From NCBI GenBank assembly GCA_965116335.1, contig OZ220677.1, positions 2,232,001-2,296,000 of the forward strand: 64,000 nt of DNA. The letters run 5' to 3'. The notes under the pieces were generated by a model. That model made no database searches, had not been told where the DNA came from, and saw only the letters and a list, made by a program, of their open reading frames with translations. The position numbers and the translations under genes are program-made. Positions 27,224 to 36,977 of the stretch are shown piece after piece. The DNA is from G963663315 sp965116335. GTDB lineage: Bacteria > Pseudomonadota > Gammaproteobacteria > Arenicellales > Poriferihabitantaceae. Within the stretch, counting starts at the first letter, position 1, and each line of letters starts with the position of its first letter.

Positions 27224-28135
27224 ATGAAAAACAACCCACGCAATGTATTGATCACTGGTGGTACCGGACTGATTGGTCAGGCCATGATACCTGTGCTTGA
27301 AGCCGCTGGACACTCGATTTCGATATTAACCCGCCGACCCGAAAAATACCCCGTACAATCCGGTTCTCCCCAACTGTTTGCCTCTCTCGCTGACATACCG
27401 ATTGACTACCCGGTAGATGCCGTGATCAATCTGGCCGGAGCGCGAATTATCGGGCATCGGTGGACAGACCGTCGAAAGCAGATCCTGCGGAGCAGCCGAA
27501 TAGACCTGACCAGAGGGTTGGTGGAATGGATGGCCGGTCGTCCGACACCTCCTGATGCGCTCATCAGCGGCTCCGCAGCGGGATATTACGGGAACCGGCA
27601 CAGTGATATCCTCGATGAAAGTGAGTCTCCCGGAGGGGATTTCGGCGCCCGCTTATGCCGGGACTGGGAGGCGGAAGCTGTGTCGGCCGCCAGCCTGGGT
27701 GTCCGGGTTGTCGTCATTCGCACAGGACTGGTGTTGAGTGGGCAAGGCGGAATGCTGCCGCCAATGCTGCGGAGTTTCCAGTGGGGACTCGGGGCAAAAA
27801 TCGGGGATGGCAAACAGTGGATGAGTTGGATCCATATTGACGACCAGGTCGCCGCCATGGCCCACCTGCTCACTTCCCGGAATTCGTCGGGAGCCTACAA
27901 TCTGTCTGCGCCGGACCCGGCAACCAACAACGATTTCTGCCGTAGTCTTGCAAATGTGTTGCGTCGGCCCTGTATGTTCATGGCCCCGGCGCCCATACTG
28001 CGACTGGCGCTCGGAGAAGCTGCCGGGCTCCTGCTAAGCGGTCAGCGCCTCAAACCGGCAAAACTTCAGAACGAAGGATTCAGGTTTAGATATCCAGCTT
28101 TGCAGGATGCGCTCAGCTCTGTTACGCATGGATGA
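27224..28135 (+). CDS. TIGR01777/YfcH-type NAD(P)-binding epimerase-like protein
   Basis: About 303 residues from the ATG at 27224, which places the Rossmann motif VLITGGTGLIG near the N-terminus as in the family. The frame is open upstream to 27146 without family-like sequence. Further marks: VINLAGARIIGHRWTDRRK, SGSAAGYYG with the SDR Tyr, and the DUF1731 C-terminal part (LRLALGEAAGLLLSGQRLKP, then KLQNEGFRF). It belongs to the extended SDR superfamily; the substrate is unknown. It starts the plus-strand run leading to gmk. Confidence 0.85.
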   Translation: MKNNPRNVLITGGTGLIGQAMIPVLEAAGHSISILTRRPEKYPVQSGSPQLFASLADIPIDYPVDAVINLAGARIIGHRWTDRRKQILRSSRIDLTRGLVEWMAGRPTPPDALISGSAAGYYGNRHSDILDESESPGGDFGARLCRDWEAEAVSAASLGVRVVVIRTGLVLSGQGGMLPPMLRSFQWGLGAKIGDGKQWMSWIHIDDQVAAMAHLLTSRNSSGAYNLSAPDPATNNDFCRSLANVLRRPCMFMAPAPILRLALGEAAGLLLSGQRLKPAKLQNEGFRFRYPALQDALSSVTHG

Positions 28136-28239
28136 GCGTATATGGTATCATCGGCATTGTGAACTTTACATCGGTTGCGCTGTTGGATTCGGAGGAGACA
28201 CAGCGATTTGAGTGATAAAATCCGGATTTTAGTCAAGCC

Positions 28240-28848
28240 ATGCCCGGCATATTAATTCTTTCTTCTCCATCCGGCGGTGGAAAAACCAGTCTGACCAAGG
28301 CACTGGTGGCGATGCGTGCGGATGCTGGCGTTACGGTATCTCATACTACCCGCAAGCGGCGTCCGGGAGAGGAAGACGGTGTTCATTACTATTTCGTCAG
28401 CCGAGAGACTTTCGAGGAGATGATAGAGCAGGATGATTTTATAGAATATGCCCGGGTTTTTGATCATTATTACGGGACCTCGGTAAAGGCGGCAGAACAC
28501 CAGATTGCGAACGGCAAACACGCTATTCTGGATATTGACTGGCAGGGTGCCAGAACGGTTCGGGAGAAATTCCCCGGCGCAGTGTCTGTGTTCGTGATGC
28601 CGCCTTCTCTGGAGGCGCTTGAGCGACGTTTGCTGGAACGCGGGCAGGATAGCCGGGATGTGATTGCCAGAAGAATGGAGGATGCGGAGGATCAGATCGG
28701 TCACAGAGACGAGTTTGACATGATTATTGTGAATGAAAATTTTGAAACGGCACTGACAGAACTGGAGAGTGTTCTCGATCAACTTACCGACCTGAACACG
28801 TCGGTGAGGACTGGTGATGCCCGGATCATGAGCCATTCGCAACCCTGA
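28240..28848 (+). CDS. gmk: Guanylate kinase
   Basis: Converts GMP and ATP to GDP and ADP in the cytoplasm. The 202-residue length is normal. The P-loop SSPSGGGKTSL is at residues 7-17. The GMP-binding region SHTTRKRRPGEEDGVHYYFV follows at about 34-53, then the lid with RMEDAEDQI. It stands directly upstream of rpoZ and spoT, the standard gammaproteobacterial order, 35 bases before rpoZ. The 36 residues after about 165 match the family in length. Confidence 0.95.
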   Translation: MPGILILSSPSGGGKTSLTKALVAMRADAGVTVSHTTRKRRPGEEDGVHYYFVSRETFEEMIEQDDFIEYARVFDHYYGTSVKAAEHQIANGKHAILDIDWQGARTVREKFPGAVSVFVMPPSLEALERRLLERGQDSRDVIARRMEDAEDQIGHRDEFDMIIVNENFETALTELESVLDQLTDLNTSVRTGDARIMSHSQP

Positions 28849-28883
28849 AATAAACGATATTTTTGATGTAAGGAGGTTTTACA

Positions 28884-29234
28884 ATGGCGCGTGTTACAGT
28901 AACCGATTGCCTGGAACATGTAGACAATCGATTTGAGCTTGTTCTGGTTGCGACCAAGAGGAGCAGGCAGTTGACTCTGGGTGCCGAACCCCTGGTCGAG
29001 CCGGAGAACGACAAACCAACGGTGATTGCGCTACGGGAAATCGCGGAAGGTCTGGTTACATCATCCATTCTGGACGAGAAGACGATACTTCCAGAGCTGG
29101 GATTCGATGGTGACAGTGAGGTGACCGAGATGGAAGACGATGCAATGGAAGAAGCGATTCGTCAGGCCATACTTGGACACACGAGCGGAGACGCAGATGG
29201 CACTGGCGCAGAGGTGGAAGAAGAGACTGAGTGA
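28884..29234 (+). CDS. rpoZ: RNA polymerase omega subunit
   Basis: Omega helps fold and assemble beta-prime and forms one ppGpp-binding site of RNA polymerase. The N-terminus MARVTVTDCLEHVDNRFELV is diagnostic, and VIALREIAEG follows at about 54-63. The protein is 116 residues, longer than the 91 of E. coli because of an acidic C-terminal tail. A near-perfect TAAGGAGGT ribosome-binding site (28869-28877) precedes the ATG by six bases, the strongest in the window. The acidic tail codons overlap the start of spoT, so the two are probably translationally coupled. Confidence 0.95.
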   Translation: MARVTVTDCLEHVDNRFELVLVATKRSRQLTLGAEPLVEPENDKPTVIALREIAEGLVTSSILDEKTILPELGFDGDSEVTEMEDDAMEEAIRQAILGHTSGDADGTGAEVEEETE

Positions 29235-31389
29235 TCTTCTGGCGAGGCAAAGTTCCACCACCTCACCGGAAAATGACAACCTGTTCAATGATCTGAACGG
29301 GGTACTGGAAAGCTATCTGGACGAGCCTTCCGTTCACGAGATCTACCGGGCCACCATCTATGGGGCCGAAGCCCACAAGGGGCAAAAGAGAAAAAGCGGC
29401 GAAGACTATATTTACCACCCGATTGCGGTTGCGCGAATTCTGGGAGAGATGCGTATGGACAGCCGCACGATCATCGCCGCGATCCTGCACGATGTGGTTG
29501 AGGACACCGACATCACCCTGGATCAATTATCGCAGGAGTTCGGCAAGGATATTGCGACTCTGGTGGATGGAGTCAGCAAGGTCAGCCAACTGGAACTCGA
29601 ATCCAGAGAACACGCCGAAGCTGCGTCCTTTCGCAAGATGTTCATGGCCATGGCTCAGGATATTCGGGTCATTATCATCAAACTGGTTGACCGCCTGCAT
29701 AATATGCACACGCTGGAGTCACTGGACAATACCCGCAAACGCAGAATCGCGCGCCAGACTCTGGAGATTTATGCGCCAATGGCCAATCGCCTGGGAATGC
29801 GTGAACTGGCCCAGAAGCTCGAGGACCTGAGCCTGTTCAATCTGTACCCGAAGCGGTTCAATGCGATCGAGAAGAAACTCAGGCTTTCCAAGCGCGGCAG
29901 GAAGTCTGTGGTCAACGAAGTCTGTAAGAGCATACAGAAAAAGCTGGATATGAACAGCCTGGAGGCGGAAGTGTATGGCCGCGAAAAAAATATCTACAGC
30001 GTCTACCGAAAAATGCAGCAGAAAAGGCTGTCACTCAAGGATGTTCAGGATATTAACGCGATCCGGGTCATCACAGAGCGCCGCCCACATTGTTATCAGG
30101 CCCTGGGAGTCATTCATCAACTCTACAAACCGAGACCGGATAGCTTCAAGGATTATGTCGCTATCCCCAAGATCAATGGTTATCAGTCGCTGCATACGGT
30201 CGTTGTCGGACCGTTTGGACAACCGGTGGAAGTCCAGATACGCAGTCGCTCAATGCATCGAGCCGCAGAAAAAGGAGTGGCATCCCATTGGTTGTACAAG
30301 ACGGAAACCACCGGCGAGCACGCGCCGCAGCAACTGGCGCAGCAGTGGCTGAACAGCTTTCTCGAATCCCAATCCATGTCGAGTGATTCGGGTGAGTATC
30401 TGGAGCACCTGAAAGCTGACCTGTTCCCGGACAAGGTTTATGTGTTCACTCCGCAAGGAGATATTAAAAGGCTGCCTCGGGGGGCGACAGCGCTGGATTT
30501 CGCTTACGCCGTACACTCTGACATCGGAGATCATTGTGTGGGAGCGCTGATCAACCAGACGATGGTGCCCCTGCATGAGATTCTATCCAACGGCGACCGG
30601 GTCGAGGTCAAGACATCGCGCTCATCCAGGCCGACTCCTTCGTGGCTCGACTATGCGGTCACCTCGCGGGCCAGGGCTTCGATTCGCCACTACCTGAATC
30701 AGCAGAAACAGAAGGAATCCCTGAAACTTGGCCGCAAATTGCTTCGCACCGCGTTGTCCAACCAGGGGTATCGCCGACCCAGGATTCCGAGCGCCGACAA
30801 GCTCAATCTGTTACAGCATCTCAAGCTGGATGATTGGGATCAGCTTCTGACGGACATCGGTTTTGGCAGGCGGCTGCCCGGACTGGTGGCGAAACAATTG
30901 ATCGCGGAATCCGGGTCTCGACACTTTCCTGATCTACCGGATCACAAGCGCTCCGTATTGACTATACAGGGAACCGAACGGCTGTTGATTACTTATGCCA
31001 ACTGCTGCAATCCGGTTCCCGGCGACAGCATCATCGGCACCACGACCAGTGGCAGGGGGCTGGTCGTCCATCGCTCCCGATGCAAGAACGGTAAAATCAT
31101 CTTTCGTCATCCGGACAACCTGTTTCATCTCAACTGGTCAGAAGACACCAGAGGCCAGTTCCAGGTACAGATCAATGTGGAAGTGAAGGACACGCCCGGT
31201 GCTCTGGCCAGTGTCAGTAATATCATTGCCAGATTCAACTCCAACATCAATAATGTCTCGGTCGATCAGCGACGTCATAATACCTCCTTTATGACATTCA
31301 CTATCGAAGTTACCAACCGGAAACATCTGGCCAGCATCATGCGCCGACTGCATAACGAATCCAGTGTCATCAAACTGGCGAGGGCCTGA
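29197..31389 (+). CDS. spoT: Bifunctional (p)ppGpp synthetase/hydrolase
   Basis: A 730-residue RSH protein that makes and degrades the stringent-response alarmones. The hydrolase domain is intact: YIYHPIAVARIL, then ILHDVVEDT and LVDRLHNMHTL. The synthetase domain has YGREKNIYSVYRKM, DINAIRVI and the AIPKINGYQSLHT region. Then come the TGS domain (VYVFTPQGDIKRLPRGATALDF), the zinc-finger/helical part with NCCNPVPGD, and a C-terminal ACT domain (INVEVKDTPGAL). The ATG at 29197 with GGAG before it gives the family N-terminus inside the rpoZ tail (38-base overlap); the frame is open further up to 29140. The lmw-PTP gene follows after seven bases. Confidence 0.95.
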   Translation: MALAQRWKKRLSDLLARQSSTTSPENDNLFNDLNGVLESYLDEPSVHEIYRATIYGAEAHKGQKRKSGEDYIYHPIAVARILGEMRMDSRTIIAAILHDVVEDTDITLDQLSQEFGKDIATLVDGVSKVSQLELESREHAEAASFRKMFMAMAQDIRVIIIKLVDRLHNMHTLESLDNTRKRRIARQTLEIYAPMANRLGMRELAQKLEDLSLFNLYPKRFNAIEKKLRLSKRGRKSVVNEVCKSIQKKLDMNSLEAEVYGREKNIYSVYRKMQQKRLSLKDVQDINAIRVITERRPHCYQALGVIHQLYKPRPDSFKDYVAIPKINGYQSLHTVVVGPFGQPVEVQIRSRSMHRAAEKGVASHWLYKTETTGEHAPQQLAQQWLNSFLESQSMSSDSGEYLEHLKADLFPDKVYVFTPQGDIKRLPRGATALDFAYAVHSDIGDHCVGALINQTMVPLHEILSNGDRVEVKTSRSSRPTPSWLDYAVTSRARASIRHYLNQQKQKESLKLGRKLLRTALSNQGYRRPRIPSADKLNLLQHLKLDDWDQLLTDIGFGRRLPGLVAKQLIAESGSRHFPDLPDHKRSVLTIQGTERLLITYANCCNPVPGDSIIGTTTSGRGLVVHRSRCKNGKIIFRHPDNLFHLNWSEDTRGQFQVQINVEVKDTPGALASVSNIIARFNSNINNVSVDQRRHNTSFMTFTIEVTNRKHLASIMRRLHNESSVIKLARA

Positions 31390-31396
31390 CCTTACA

Positions 31397-31870
31397 ATGC
31401 CACACCATAAAATCATTTTTGTCTGCCTGGGCAATATCTGTAGATCCCCGACCGCAGAAGGCGTGTTCAGGAAACAAGTATCCGAAAGAGGGCTGGGAAG
31501 CCGGTTTGAAATTGATTCGGCGGGAACAGGTGACTGGCATCTGGGACATCCCCCGGATAAACGTGCTATTGCAGCCGCGCGAGATCGGGGAATTGACTTG
31601 ACTTCACTGCGTGCACGGCAAATCACGGTCAATGATCTGCACTATTACGACACGATCATTGCGATGGACAACCAGAACGTTTCCCGGTTGGAATCCCTGG
31701 CGCCGGCAGACCACCAGCACAAGATTCGGCTTCTTTTACAGTACCGGAATCCTGGTGAACAGGAGGTGCCCGATCCCTGGTACGGAGGTGATCAGGAGTA
31801 CGAACGGGCACTGGATCTGATTGAAGAGGGTTGCAGTGAGTTACTGGATCATCTGTTATCTTACCAATAA
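31397..31870 (+). CDS. Low-molecular-weight protein-tyrosine phosphatase
   Basis: A 157-residue phosphatase. The catalytic loop CLGNICRS is at residues 10-17 (nucleophile Cys10, Arg16), and the general-acid motif DPWYGG lies near 128. This exact family removes phosphate from tyrosines of proteins such as exopolysaccharide kinases; the substrate here is unknown. The ATG at 31397 is preferred over upstream codons because it puts the loop at the usual place. It follows spoT by seven bases, and its TAA overlaps the next ATG (TAATG). Confidence 0.9.
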   Translation: MPHHKIIFVCLGNICRSPTAEGVFRKQVSERGLGSRFEIDSAGTGDWHLGHPPDKRAIAAARDRGIDLTSLRARQITVNDLHYYDTIIAMDNQNVSRLESLAPADHQHKIRLLLQYRNPGEQEVPDPWYGGDQEYERALDLIEEGCSELLDHLLSYQ

Positions 31871-32358
31871 TGACCGCTGGCATCGCTCTGGACATTGATA
31901 TTGGCAGCCAGAAACTGGCTGTGGTCAACGGAAATGGCTGTGTCCGCAAGTCTTATCCGGTCTCGACAGCCGCACGGGGTGCGGGACAACTCATGGACAG
32001 CCTGTGCACACCCACCGGGAAACACATCATCCGCGCGAAGATTGGAGCCGGACAACCACTGAATACGATATTCAAGGGGCGCCGACCGATTGGCGTATAT
32101 CGGACAGGCATGCGGGAAGCCGAACCCGACCGCGACTGGATTCTGACTCGCATTCTCTGGCTGAGCGGATGCGAACCGGGCTTTAACCGCCTCGGCAATG
32201 TGGACAGCATGAGACGGTATATCTATCTGCACGGTACTCCGGATGAAGTCGAGCTCGGTGTTCCGGGTTCGCATGGTTGTATCCGGGTTGCTAACCAGGA
32301 CCTGCTTGAATTGTTCGACATGGTTTCCATCGGCACTGTTGTCAATATTCATCGCTGA
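31870..32358 (+). CDS. YkuD-type L,D-transpeptidase
   Basis: A 162-residue cysteine transpeptidase domain protein. The active site is complete: HGTP at 121-124 and SHGCIRV at 134-140, with Cys137 as nucleophile. Such enzymes make 3-3 peptidoglycan cross-links or attach lipoproteins. No signal peptide is visible; the protein begins almost directly with the domain, so either export is by another way or it acts on cytoplasmic or recycled peptides, as some small YkuD proteins may. It is coupled to the phosphatase gene by TAATG and precedes nagZ by seven bases, a cell-wall recycling context. Confidence 0.9.
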   Translation: MTAGIALDIDIGSQKLAVVNGNGCVRKSYPVSTAARGAGQLMDSLCTPTGKHIIRAKIGAGQPLNTIFKGRRPIGVYRTGMREAEPDRDWILTRILWLSGCEPGFNRLGNVDSMRRYIYLHGTPDEVELGVPGSHGCIRVANQDLLELFDMVSIGTVVNIHR

Positions 32359-32365
32359 CTTGAGA

Positions 32366-33364
32366 ATGCGCGAGCCGATCAATCTGCCTCCGGGGCCACT
32401 GATGGTGGACGTGGGTGGGCTTAATCTTGTCCGGGAAGACATCGAATTACTGTCACGGCCTGCCGTGGGTGCGGTAATCCTGTTCAGCCGAAACTTCGAA
32501 TCCCGTTCCCAGGTAGCAACCCTGATCGACCAGATCAAATCTATTCGTAGCCCGGCTTTATTGGTCGCAGTCGATCAGGAAGGAGGCAGGGTCCAGAGAT
32601 TCAAAAAAGGATTTTCCATTCTGCCTGCCGCCCTTGATTTTGGCAGGGTTTACGATAAGGACAGGGACAGGGACAGGGCATTGGCGCTGAGTCTGGAAAC
32701 CGGCAGGCTGATGGCTCGGGAACTAATCGAAGTCGGTGTCGATTTCAGTTTTGCGCCGGTACTGGACTGCGCCAACTGCGATAGCGAGGTGATCGGTGAT
32801 CGCGGGTTCCATCAACGCCCGCAAGTGATCGCGGAACTGGCCGAGGCCTTTATCAGTGGCATGAATTCAGCCGGAATGGCAGCCACCGGCAAGCACTTTC
32901 CCGGGCACGGCGGAGTCGTTGAGGACTCTCATGCAGAGTTGCCGGTCGATAACCGCACTCTACGGGAGCTGGAAGACTGTGATCTGATACCCTACAAAAA
33001 CCTGGCTGGCAAACTGGCAGGTATCATGACTGCCCATGTGCATTTCCCCAACATTGACGATGAATTGCCCACCTGGTCGCCGTTCTGGATACAGTCGATA
33101 CTGAGGCAGCGCTTAAAATTCCAGGGAATGGTTTTCAGCGATGACCTGAGCATGAAAGGAGCCGAGAGTGCCGGAACCCCCCTGCAACGAACCCAACGCG
33201 CATTACAGGCTGGCTGTGACATGGCGTTGATCTGCAACGACCGGCCAGCTGCCGACGAAGTCGCCCGAAAACTGGAAACACCCTGGCCAGACCCGCAAGA
33301 TCCATCCAAAATCAACCGCATCGAGAAAATGCGTGCCTTGTATCCAGCCACTATAAGCCAATGA
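32366..33364 (+). CDS. nagZ: Beta-N-acetylhexosaminidase (peptidoglycan recycling)
   Basis: Cleaves GlcNAc from anhydro-muropeptides in the cytoplasm (glycoside hydrolase family 3). The 332 residues begin MREPINLPPGPLMVDVGG. Key parts are LVAVDQEGGRVQRF, GKHFPGHGG at 175-183 with the catalytic-loop His soon after (EDSH), and FSDDLSMKGA carrying the nucleophile Asp. The ATG at 32366 is chosen because the upstream extension to 32243 overlaps the transpeptidase gene and is not family-like. A DRDRDR stretch near residue 99-104 is a small local expansion. The stop overlaps the next ATG (ATGA). Confidence 0.95.
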   Translation: MREPINLPPGPLMVDVGGLNLVREDIELLSRPAVGAVILFSRNFESRSQVATLIDQIKSIRSPALLVAVDQEGGRVQRFKKGFSILPAALDFGRVYDKDRDRDRALALSLETGRLMARELIEVGVDFSFAPVLDCANCDSEVIGDRGFHQRPQVIAELAEAFISGMNSAGMAATGKHFPGHGGVVEDSHAELPVDNRTLRELEDCDLIPYKNLAGKLAGIMTAHVHFPNIDDELPTWSPFWIQSILRQRLKFQGMVFSDDLSMKGAESAGTPLQRTQRALQAGCDMALICNDRPAADEVARKLETPWPDPQDPSKINRIEKMRALYPATISQ

Positions 33365-34545
33365 ACGCTACCCATCTCCCTTTTGAGCAGTCGGAATACG
33401 ATGCCCGTATCGCCAGAACCCGCGCTGAAATGTCGGCACGGGGGTTGGATGCCCTGATCGTCAGCGACCCGTCGAATATGAACTGGTTGACCGGCTACGA
33501 CGGCTGGTCATTCTACGTTCCTCAATGCGTGATTCTGCCGATGGAGGGCAATCCGGTCTGTTTTGTTCGCGCACAGGATGCCAATGGCGCGGTACGTACA
33601 GTCTGGATGCCCGATGAGGATGTTCATGGTTATGACGAAATACTGGTGCAGAATCCACCTCTTCATCCGATGCAGGAGCTGGCGCAAGTCCTGAAGCAAC
33701 GCGGCCTCGGATCAGCCCGCCTGGGGGTTGAAATGGACAACTACTGGTATTCGGCACGCGCCCACGCTGAACTGACCGGCGGATTGCCCGAAGCGAGCCT
33801 GACAGACAGTACCGGCCTGGTCAACTGGCAACGCGCGGTCAAGAGTGAGAGGGAACTGGAATATATGAAAATCGCGGGCCGGATCGTGACCAGAATGCAC
33901 CAACATATTGTTGAGCGGGTGGAACCGGGACTACGCAAAAACGAGATGGTCGCGGAGATTTTCCATGCGGGTTGTACAGGGGTGGATGATTACGGTGGAG
34001 ACTATCCCGCGATTGTGCCTCTGCTGGCTTCTGGCGCGGACGCTTCAGCGCCGCATCTGACCTGGACGGATGAGCCATTCAAAAGCGGTGAAGCGACGTT
34101 TTTCGAGATAGCGGGCTGCTACCGGCGCTACCATTGCCCGACCTCGCGTACCGTTTTCCTCGGCACACCCCCGAAAAAGTTCCTGGACATGGAGAAAACG
34201 GTGATTGAAGGCATTGATGCGGGGCTCGACATGGCTCGCCCCGGCAATCAATGCCAGCAGGTCGCAGAAGCGTTTTGTCGTATTCTGGAAAAGCGCACCG
34301 GCATCCATAAAGCAAGCCGGTGCGGCTATCCAATCGGCATTTCCTATCCGCCGGATTGGGGGGAACGCACCATGAGCCTGCGACCAAGTGATGAAACCGT
34401 GCTCGAATGTGGAATGACCTTTCATTTCATCCCTGCGGTCTGGCAACAAGACTGGGGCATGGAGATTACCGAGAGCTTCGTAGTCACCGATCAAGGCGCC
34501 GAAACACTCGCCCACGTCCCGCGTAAAATGTTTGTGAAGAAGTGA
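33361..34545 (+). CDS. doeA: M24 family hydrolase, probable ectoine hydrolase
   Basis: A 394-residue creatinase/aminopeptidase-fold (M24) protein. The whole length resembles DoeA/EutD, which opens the ectoine ring to N-alpha-acetyl-diaminobutyrate. Characteristic stretches are MNWLTGYDGWSFYVPQ, DYGGDYPAIVPLL, FFEIAGCYRRYHCPTSRTVF, GYPIGISYPPDWGERTMSLR and MEITESF. A full set of M24 metal ligands is not present at the classic spots, as is usual for the DoeA branch. ATGA overlap with nagZ makes it part of that operon. No other ectoine gene (doeB, doeC, doeD) is nearby. A shortened scrap of this gene lies beyond the restriction-modification pair at 36972-37031. Confidence 0.75.
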   Translation: MNATHLPFEQSEYDARIARTRAEMSARGLDALIVSDPSNMNWLTGYDGWSFYVPQCVILPMEGNPVCFVRAQDANGAVRTVWMPDEDVHGYDEILVQNPPLHPMQELAQVLKQRGLGSARLGVEMDNYWYSARAHAELTGGLPEASLTDSTGLVNWQRAVKSERELEYMKIAGRIVTRMHQHIVERVEPGLRKNEMVAEIFHAGCTGVDDYGGDYPAIVPLLASGADASAPHLTWTDEPFKSGEATFFEIAGCYRRYHCPTSRTVFLGTPPKKFLDMEKTVIEGIDAGLDMARPGNQCQQVAEAFCRILEKRTGIHKASRCGYPIGISYPPDWGERTMSLRPSDETVLECGMTFHFIPAVWQQDWGMEITESFVVTDQGAETLAHVPRKMFVKK

Positions 34546-34566
34546 CCCACAAAAAAGCAGTTCAGC

Positions 34567-35514
34567 CTATTCGATCATCGTATTGGTGATTCGTACTGTA
34601 AAGTGGAAAACTTCATTCAGAAAGTCTAACCAGCCATCACCGTCATGGCTGACATCGTCAAGAAGGAAATATTTACCAATACCCAGCCCTTCCAGGCGAT
34701 TTTTCATCTCATCAGTCACAACCCCGACAACTAAAATATTCTTTGAATTTGCCGGTGTTTCCTTGAAGCTTTTCTGTACCGCGCCAAGACGCTCCAATGC
34801 CCCTGCCGGGTCTGTTCCACCTTTGATTTCGATGGTTGCAATGGTCACCTGTTTGCCGTTCACAATTTCCCGAAACTCTATATCCGGTTCCGATCCATAA
34901 TGCATTGAATAATTTCCAGGAAGATCAAAATTCCTCGCCTGATCATCACAACTTATTACAAATCCCCGGGTATCCAACCAATGCAAAATTCGTTCCTTGA
35001 CAGTGTTTTCGGCATCCTGTCCGATCAGGTTTCGGATGGACCCATCTAACCCGATTCCCATGTTGGCAATGATGTTGCGATAGCCATTCTGAAGCGTCCA
35101 ATCGGTAGCCCCCTCAATGATTGATGAAATTATCGTGTTGTACAGTCTGGCAACTTTCATGATTTTCTTTGTTGCCACCGCATTATTCTTGTAACCCATG
35201 TTTTCCCATGAATCGACAGATCCCGCCAAAGATGCGACTCTCTTTCGAGACAACAACGCAACCCCCCGATAATACTCGGATGTTTCAGGGTAAACGCGAA
35301 GTATTTCAGGGTGAGCGAAGACTTTCTTGGGATCAATGCTGGATGATACGACATGATCCCAAGCATCCGCGCTGATCATTAAGTCGTCCAATGGTGAAAA
35401 GGAAAGTTCGGACTTGAACTGCGATATCCGTTCTTGCAACCTTATATCTGTTCTTCGCCTGATTCTTTCGGAAATTACGAATGAACGTTTCCTCGCATCA
35501 TCCAGTTTGGTCAT
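34567..35514 (-). CDS. Type II restriction endonuclease (possibly XcyI-like)
   Basis: A 315-residue protein encoded right after a DNA methyltransferase with a TAATG overlap, the usual layout of a type II pair. Residues about 200-235 hold a PD-(D/E)XK core: PD at 210-211 (EPDIEF) and EIK at 229-231 (ATIEIKGG). The whole resembles XcyI/Cfr9I-type enzymes to me, which cut CCCGGG, but this specificity is a guess. The partner's cytosine-N4 type motif is consistent with it. The end of the gene lies 21 bases from the doeA stop (convergent). Confidence 0.7.
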   Translation of the reverse strand: MTKLDDARKRSFVISERIRRRTDIRLQERISQFKSELSFSPLDDLMISADAWDHVVSSSIDPKKVFAHPEILRVYPETSEYYRGVALLSRKRVASLAGSVDSWENMGYKNNAVATKKIMKVARLYNTIISSIIEGATDWTLQNGYRNIIANMGIGLDGSIRNLIGQDAENTVKERILHWLDTRGFVISCDDQARNFDLPGNYSMHYGSEPDIEFREIVNGKQVTIATIEIKGGTDPAGALERLGAVQKSFKETPANSKNILVVGVVTDEMKNRLEGLGIGKYFLLDDVSHDGDGWLDFLNEVFHFTVRITNTMIE

Positions 35515-36977
35515 TATCTACGCACCCACTTATACATACACTTCCTGATCTCCTTGCGTCCGTACCGCCCCATCTGCTGGCTTGAATTTCCCTTCCCCCG
35601 AGCCAACATCCAGATATGCTGACACTCAAAGCCGGATTGCTCCGCGAAATCAGACAAAATCAAGTCCACCGGAACCTCCTCGCCATGATATTGCACATTA
35701 TCATTTACCATGAATACGGTGCCACCCGGCGATACCACCCGACCAAGTTGTGCAATGACAACCGCCATCTCAAGCAAGTATCCCTCGATCAGGCGGATCA
35801 CATTGCGATTGGAAAGGTCATGAAGACACTCGTTCAGTATTTGCACAACCTCGTGGATTGCGCTCTGCTCGTCATACATACGGAAAGCGTCTTTCAACAA
35901 TGAACCGTTGTCATAGACACTTTTCAGCCACGCTTTTTTCGACTTGTTTTCCACTGTTGCCGATAACAGCGCCTGTCGCAGCGCAGAAAAGTCATCCTGA
36001 GTATACCCAAGCCAGGCAAGTTCAAGCGCATAGGTTCTGGTGTAATCGTATCGGTTAGCGTAAGGAGGAGATGTAATCACAGTATCAAATGCGCCATCGG
36101 GAAAATCACACAGTGACTTCAGGCAGGAGCCTGTCGTGATATCTGGCATACCCGAACCATATAGCAACTTAAGAGGCCCCATATCCTTGTATATTTCAGC
36201 TAATCGCGCTTGTAGCGCCTGATACAAGGACGGCACATAACCCTTGTCCATGTGCGAGCGCAATTTCCGTTTTGCGCGATAATCCCAACGCAGGTATTGC
36301 CCATCCTTTCGGGTATAACTGATGGTTTCCAGCACGCTCATACAAGCGAAATTCAATACAATAGCCGTTATCGGATCTTCAACATTGTCGATAAATTCAC
36401 GTGCCCTGGCCAACTCCATCTCGGTCTCATCGGAGAACGCGGCTTCAGTAATGCGGACATGGCGAAATGCGTACTTCTGATCAGGCTTGCGGCTGGAGCG
36501 AATCCATTCCAGTAAAGACTGTCCCTCCTTATCGAGAGATGTTCGTTGCAGTCCATTTGAGACATGGGCTATTGCCATGTTGGCCAATACTCCAACCGGC
36601 ATGATTTCTATGCCCGAGCCCTGAAGCCCTCGACCCGCTGCGGCAAGTGGTGTTGTTCCAATGCCTGAAAACGGATCAAGTACACTTCTGGATTCCGCAT
36701 CATCAATAAGCGCATTAACCAACTCACAGGAAAATCCTTCCTTATACTTCATCCAACGAAGACCCGGCGACATCCGGTTGCCTTGCCAGGATACGACTTT
36801 GCGAGTCAGTTCAGGCAGAATGGAGATACGTGAACCGAATCTTTCAAGCAAGGATTGCCGCTCCCCCACATCGCCACCGTGAGGAGAAGTTACTGGTGGT
36901 TTGAATACCGTTTGCAAAGGGATGTTCACGGCATCAAATATAAACCGATTCAGTGCTGATTTCCAGTTTAAAGCCAC
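35514..36977 (-). CDS. DNA methyltransferase, probable N4-cytosine type
   Basis: A 487-residue methylase. The SAM-binding motif I is DPFSGIGTT at 101-109 and the catalytic motif IV is SPPY at 303-306, in ITSPPYANRYDYTR; the S-P-P-Y form is typical of N4-cytosine enzymes. It should protect the sites cut by its neighbour. The spacing between the two motifs is large (about 195 residues), suggesting an inserted recognition region. The start is a GTG at 36977 inside duplicated flanking DNA (36972-36992), so its first two codons come from the chromosome side of the junction. Confidence 0.85.
   Translation of the reverse strand: MALNWKSALNRFIFDAVNIPLQTVFKPPVTSPHGGDVGERQSLLERFGSRISILPELTRKVVSWQGNRMSPGLRWMKYKEGFSCELVNALIDDAESRSVLDPFSGIGTTPLAAAGRGLQGSGIEIMPVGVLANMAIAHVSNGLQRTSLDKEGQSLLEWIRSSRKPDQKYAFRHVRITEAAFSDETEMELARAREFIDNVEDPITAIVLNFACMSVLETISYTRKDGQYLRWDYRAKRKLRSHMDKGYVPSLYQALQARLAEIYKDMGPLKLLYGSGMPDITTGSCLKSLCDFPDGAFDTVITSPPYANRYDYTRTYALELAWLGYTQDDFSALRQALLSATVENKSKKAWLKSVYDNGSLLKDAFRMYDEQSAIHEVVQILNECLHDLSNRNVIRLIEGYLLEMAVVIAQLGRVVSPGGTVFMVNDNVQYHGEEVPVDLILSDFAEQSGFECQHIWMLARGKGNSSQQMGRYGRKEIRKCMYKWVRR

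Noticed and set aside
28252..28842. Long antisense frame over gmk
   Set aside because: gmk has clear catalytic motifs in the plus frame; the antisense protein matches nothing.
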